A stretch of DNA of 64,000 nt from Anatilimnocola aggregata. Its GTDB lineage: Bacteria > Planctomycetota > Planctomycetia > Pirellulales > Pirellulaceae. The notes below the pieces were generated by a model. That model did not search any database and was not told where the DNA came from. It saw nothing but the letters and a program-made list of their open reading frames with translations. Made by a program: the position numbers and the translations under genes. This document shows positions 63,310 to 64,000 of this stretch, in pieces; position 1 is the stretch's first letter, and each line of letters opens with the position of its first letter. The stretch spans positions 186,001 to 250,000 of the forward strand of contig NZ_CP036274.1 of the NCBI RefSeq assembly GCF_007747655.1. Direction: 5' to 3'.

Positions 63310-64000
63310 ATGAACTGTCGCTGGGCGTGGATGTTGCCCCTGCTATCGATTGTCACCTTGATGCTGGGCGATCAAAGCGTGCAGGCCCAAGGACCTCCCG
63401 GAATGATGGGGCCCGGTGGGCCTCCTCCCGGCATGATGGGCGGACCGCCCGGCATGATGGGCGGACCGCCCGGCATGATGGGACCTGGTGGACCTCCGGG
63501 CATGATGGGTGGACCTCCGCCCGGCATGTACGATCCCGATTCCATGAACGGCGCGGGAATCATGGGCCCCGGTGGCCCTCCCGGCAGCATGATGGGCCCC
63601 AGTGGCGACATGATGGGGGGCTGCCCGCCAGAGGGTGGCGGTTACGGCCATCGTCACAACGGCCTGCTGGGCGATGTGCTCGGCATCATCGCTCCCTATA
63701 GCGATGGCGGCTGTGCTGCCCCTCGTTGGTTCGACTTCGATGTCGGCGTTATGAGCATTCGCCGCGACGATGTCGGCAACAGCAGAGTCTTCACCGTGCA
63801 AGACGACGGCGTGAATCCTCCCGTCACCGTCCTGCAGACGAGCGATCTCGATTTCGATAGTTCCACCAGCTTCAAGTTCTCGGCCATGATGCAATGTGGC
63901 CCCGGCAGCAACTTGGAATTCACCTACTTCGGTCTGTTCGGCTGGACCAGCACTGCCCAGGCTCTGGGGAACAACGATCTGTTCTCGGTCTACAGCCAGT
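63310..64000 (+). CDS. BBP7-type outer-membrane beta-barrel protein with Gly/Pro/Met-rich repeats (partial)
   Basis: The open frame continues beyond the right edge, so at least 230 residues are present. The signal peptide (MNCRWAWMLPLLSIVTLML, cleaved near SVQAQ) is followed by GMMGGPP-type heptads coded at 63400-63535. The barrel-like part has RWFDFDVGVMSI, LQTSDLDFDSSTSFKFS and LEFTYFGLFGW, matching planctomycete BBP7 outer-membrane proteins. The ATG at 63310 has GGAG eight bases upstream; an in-frame ATG at 63289 is possible but less likely. The repeats probably form a flexible spacer. Confidence 0.72.
   Translation, partial: MNCRWAWMLPLLSIVTLMLGDQSVQAQGPPGMMGPGGPPPGMMGGPPGMMGGPPGMMGPGGPPGMMGGPPPGMYDPDSMNGAGIMGPGGPPGSMMGPSGDMMGGCPPEGGGYGHRHNGLLGDVLGIIAPYSDGGCAAPRWFDFDVGVMSIRRDDVGNSRVFTVQDDGVNPPVTVLQTSDLDFDSSTSFKFSAMMQCGPGSNLEFTYFGLFGWTSTAQALGNNDLFSVYSQ

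Noticed and set aside
63400-63535. Short direct repeats resembling a CRISPR or satellite
   Set aside because: The period is 21 bases in frame, coding for GMMGGPP heptads inside the porin gene; there are no spacers.

Overview
The window reads as a chromosome segment of a planctomycete, most likely Pirellulales-like. Supporting family signatures are a PA14/multi-haem cytochrome, a DUF1080 protein, tandem PQQ-type propellers, a paired ECF sigma factor and Ser/Thr kinase with SUMF1-like domains, two arylsulfatases, a LEPR-XLL-like secretion leader and a BBP7-type porin. Genes are dense on both strands and GC-rich. I saw no tRNA, rRNA, CRISPR array, transposase or phage gene.

Layout. 1-15 kb holds housekeeping and envelope genes: DUF1080 protein, five-haem cytochrome, HhH/sigma4-like protein, two tandem exported cyclophilins, a NagB-LmbE fusion, a DUF2306 membrane protein, a UMF1-type MFS transporter and a receiver domain without its phospho-acceptor. 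15-23 kb holds two PQQ-propeller proteins, a 74-residue protein with a hairpin leader and strong terminator, an orphan antitoxin-like protein and lysA. 23-29 kb is an ECF sigma/kinase operon whose kinase carries three SUMF1-like domains. 29-33 kb is a 1327-residue exported propeller protein.

33-54 kb is the most unusual part. A second ECF sigma gene converges on a caspase-kinase operon. Two further exported caspases are divergent from it, followed by a secreted RTX-like protein with a putative papain-like domain and then three tandem exported TPR-CHAT proteins. Seven putative cysteine peptidases therefore lie within about 17 kb. Five transcription units in this block carry, in the sense orientation and 52-101 bases before the start codon, the bipartite motif TGTCACA-N16-GTA (N15 with GTTA in one case). 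That spacing is typical of ECF promoters, so the block is probably one co-regulated module. Two copies of a 106-bp MITE-like element lie in opposite orientations at 33.46 and 42.82 kb and bracket the sigma/kinase/caspase half.

54-64 kb returns to ordinary planctomycete content: two overlapping sulfatases, a DUF1444-like protein, a small membrane protein, a benzoylformate-decarboxylase-like ThDP enzyme, a Tat-exported sugar isomerase-like protein and a truncated porin gene at the right edge.

All family assignments come from reading motifs in the translated sequence, with no database search. The sigma factor that uses the shared motif, the substrates of the peptidases and the function of the module are inference.
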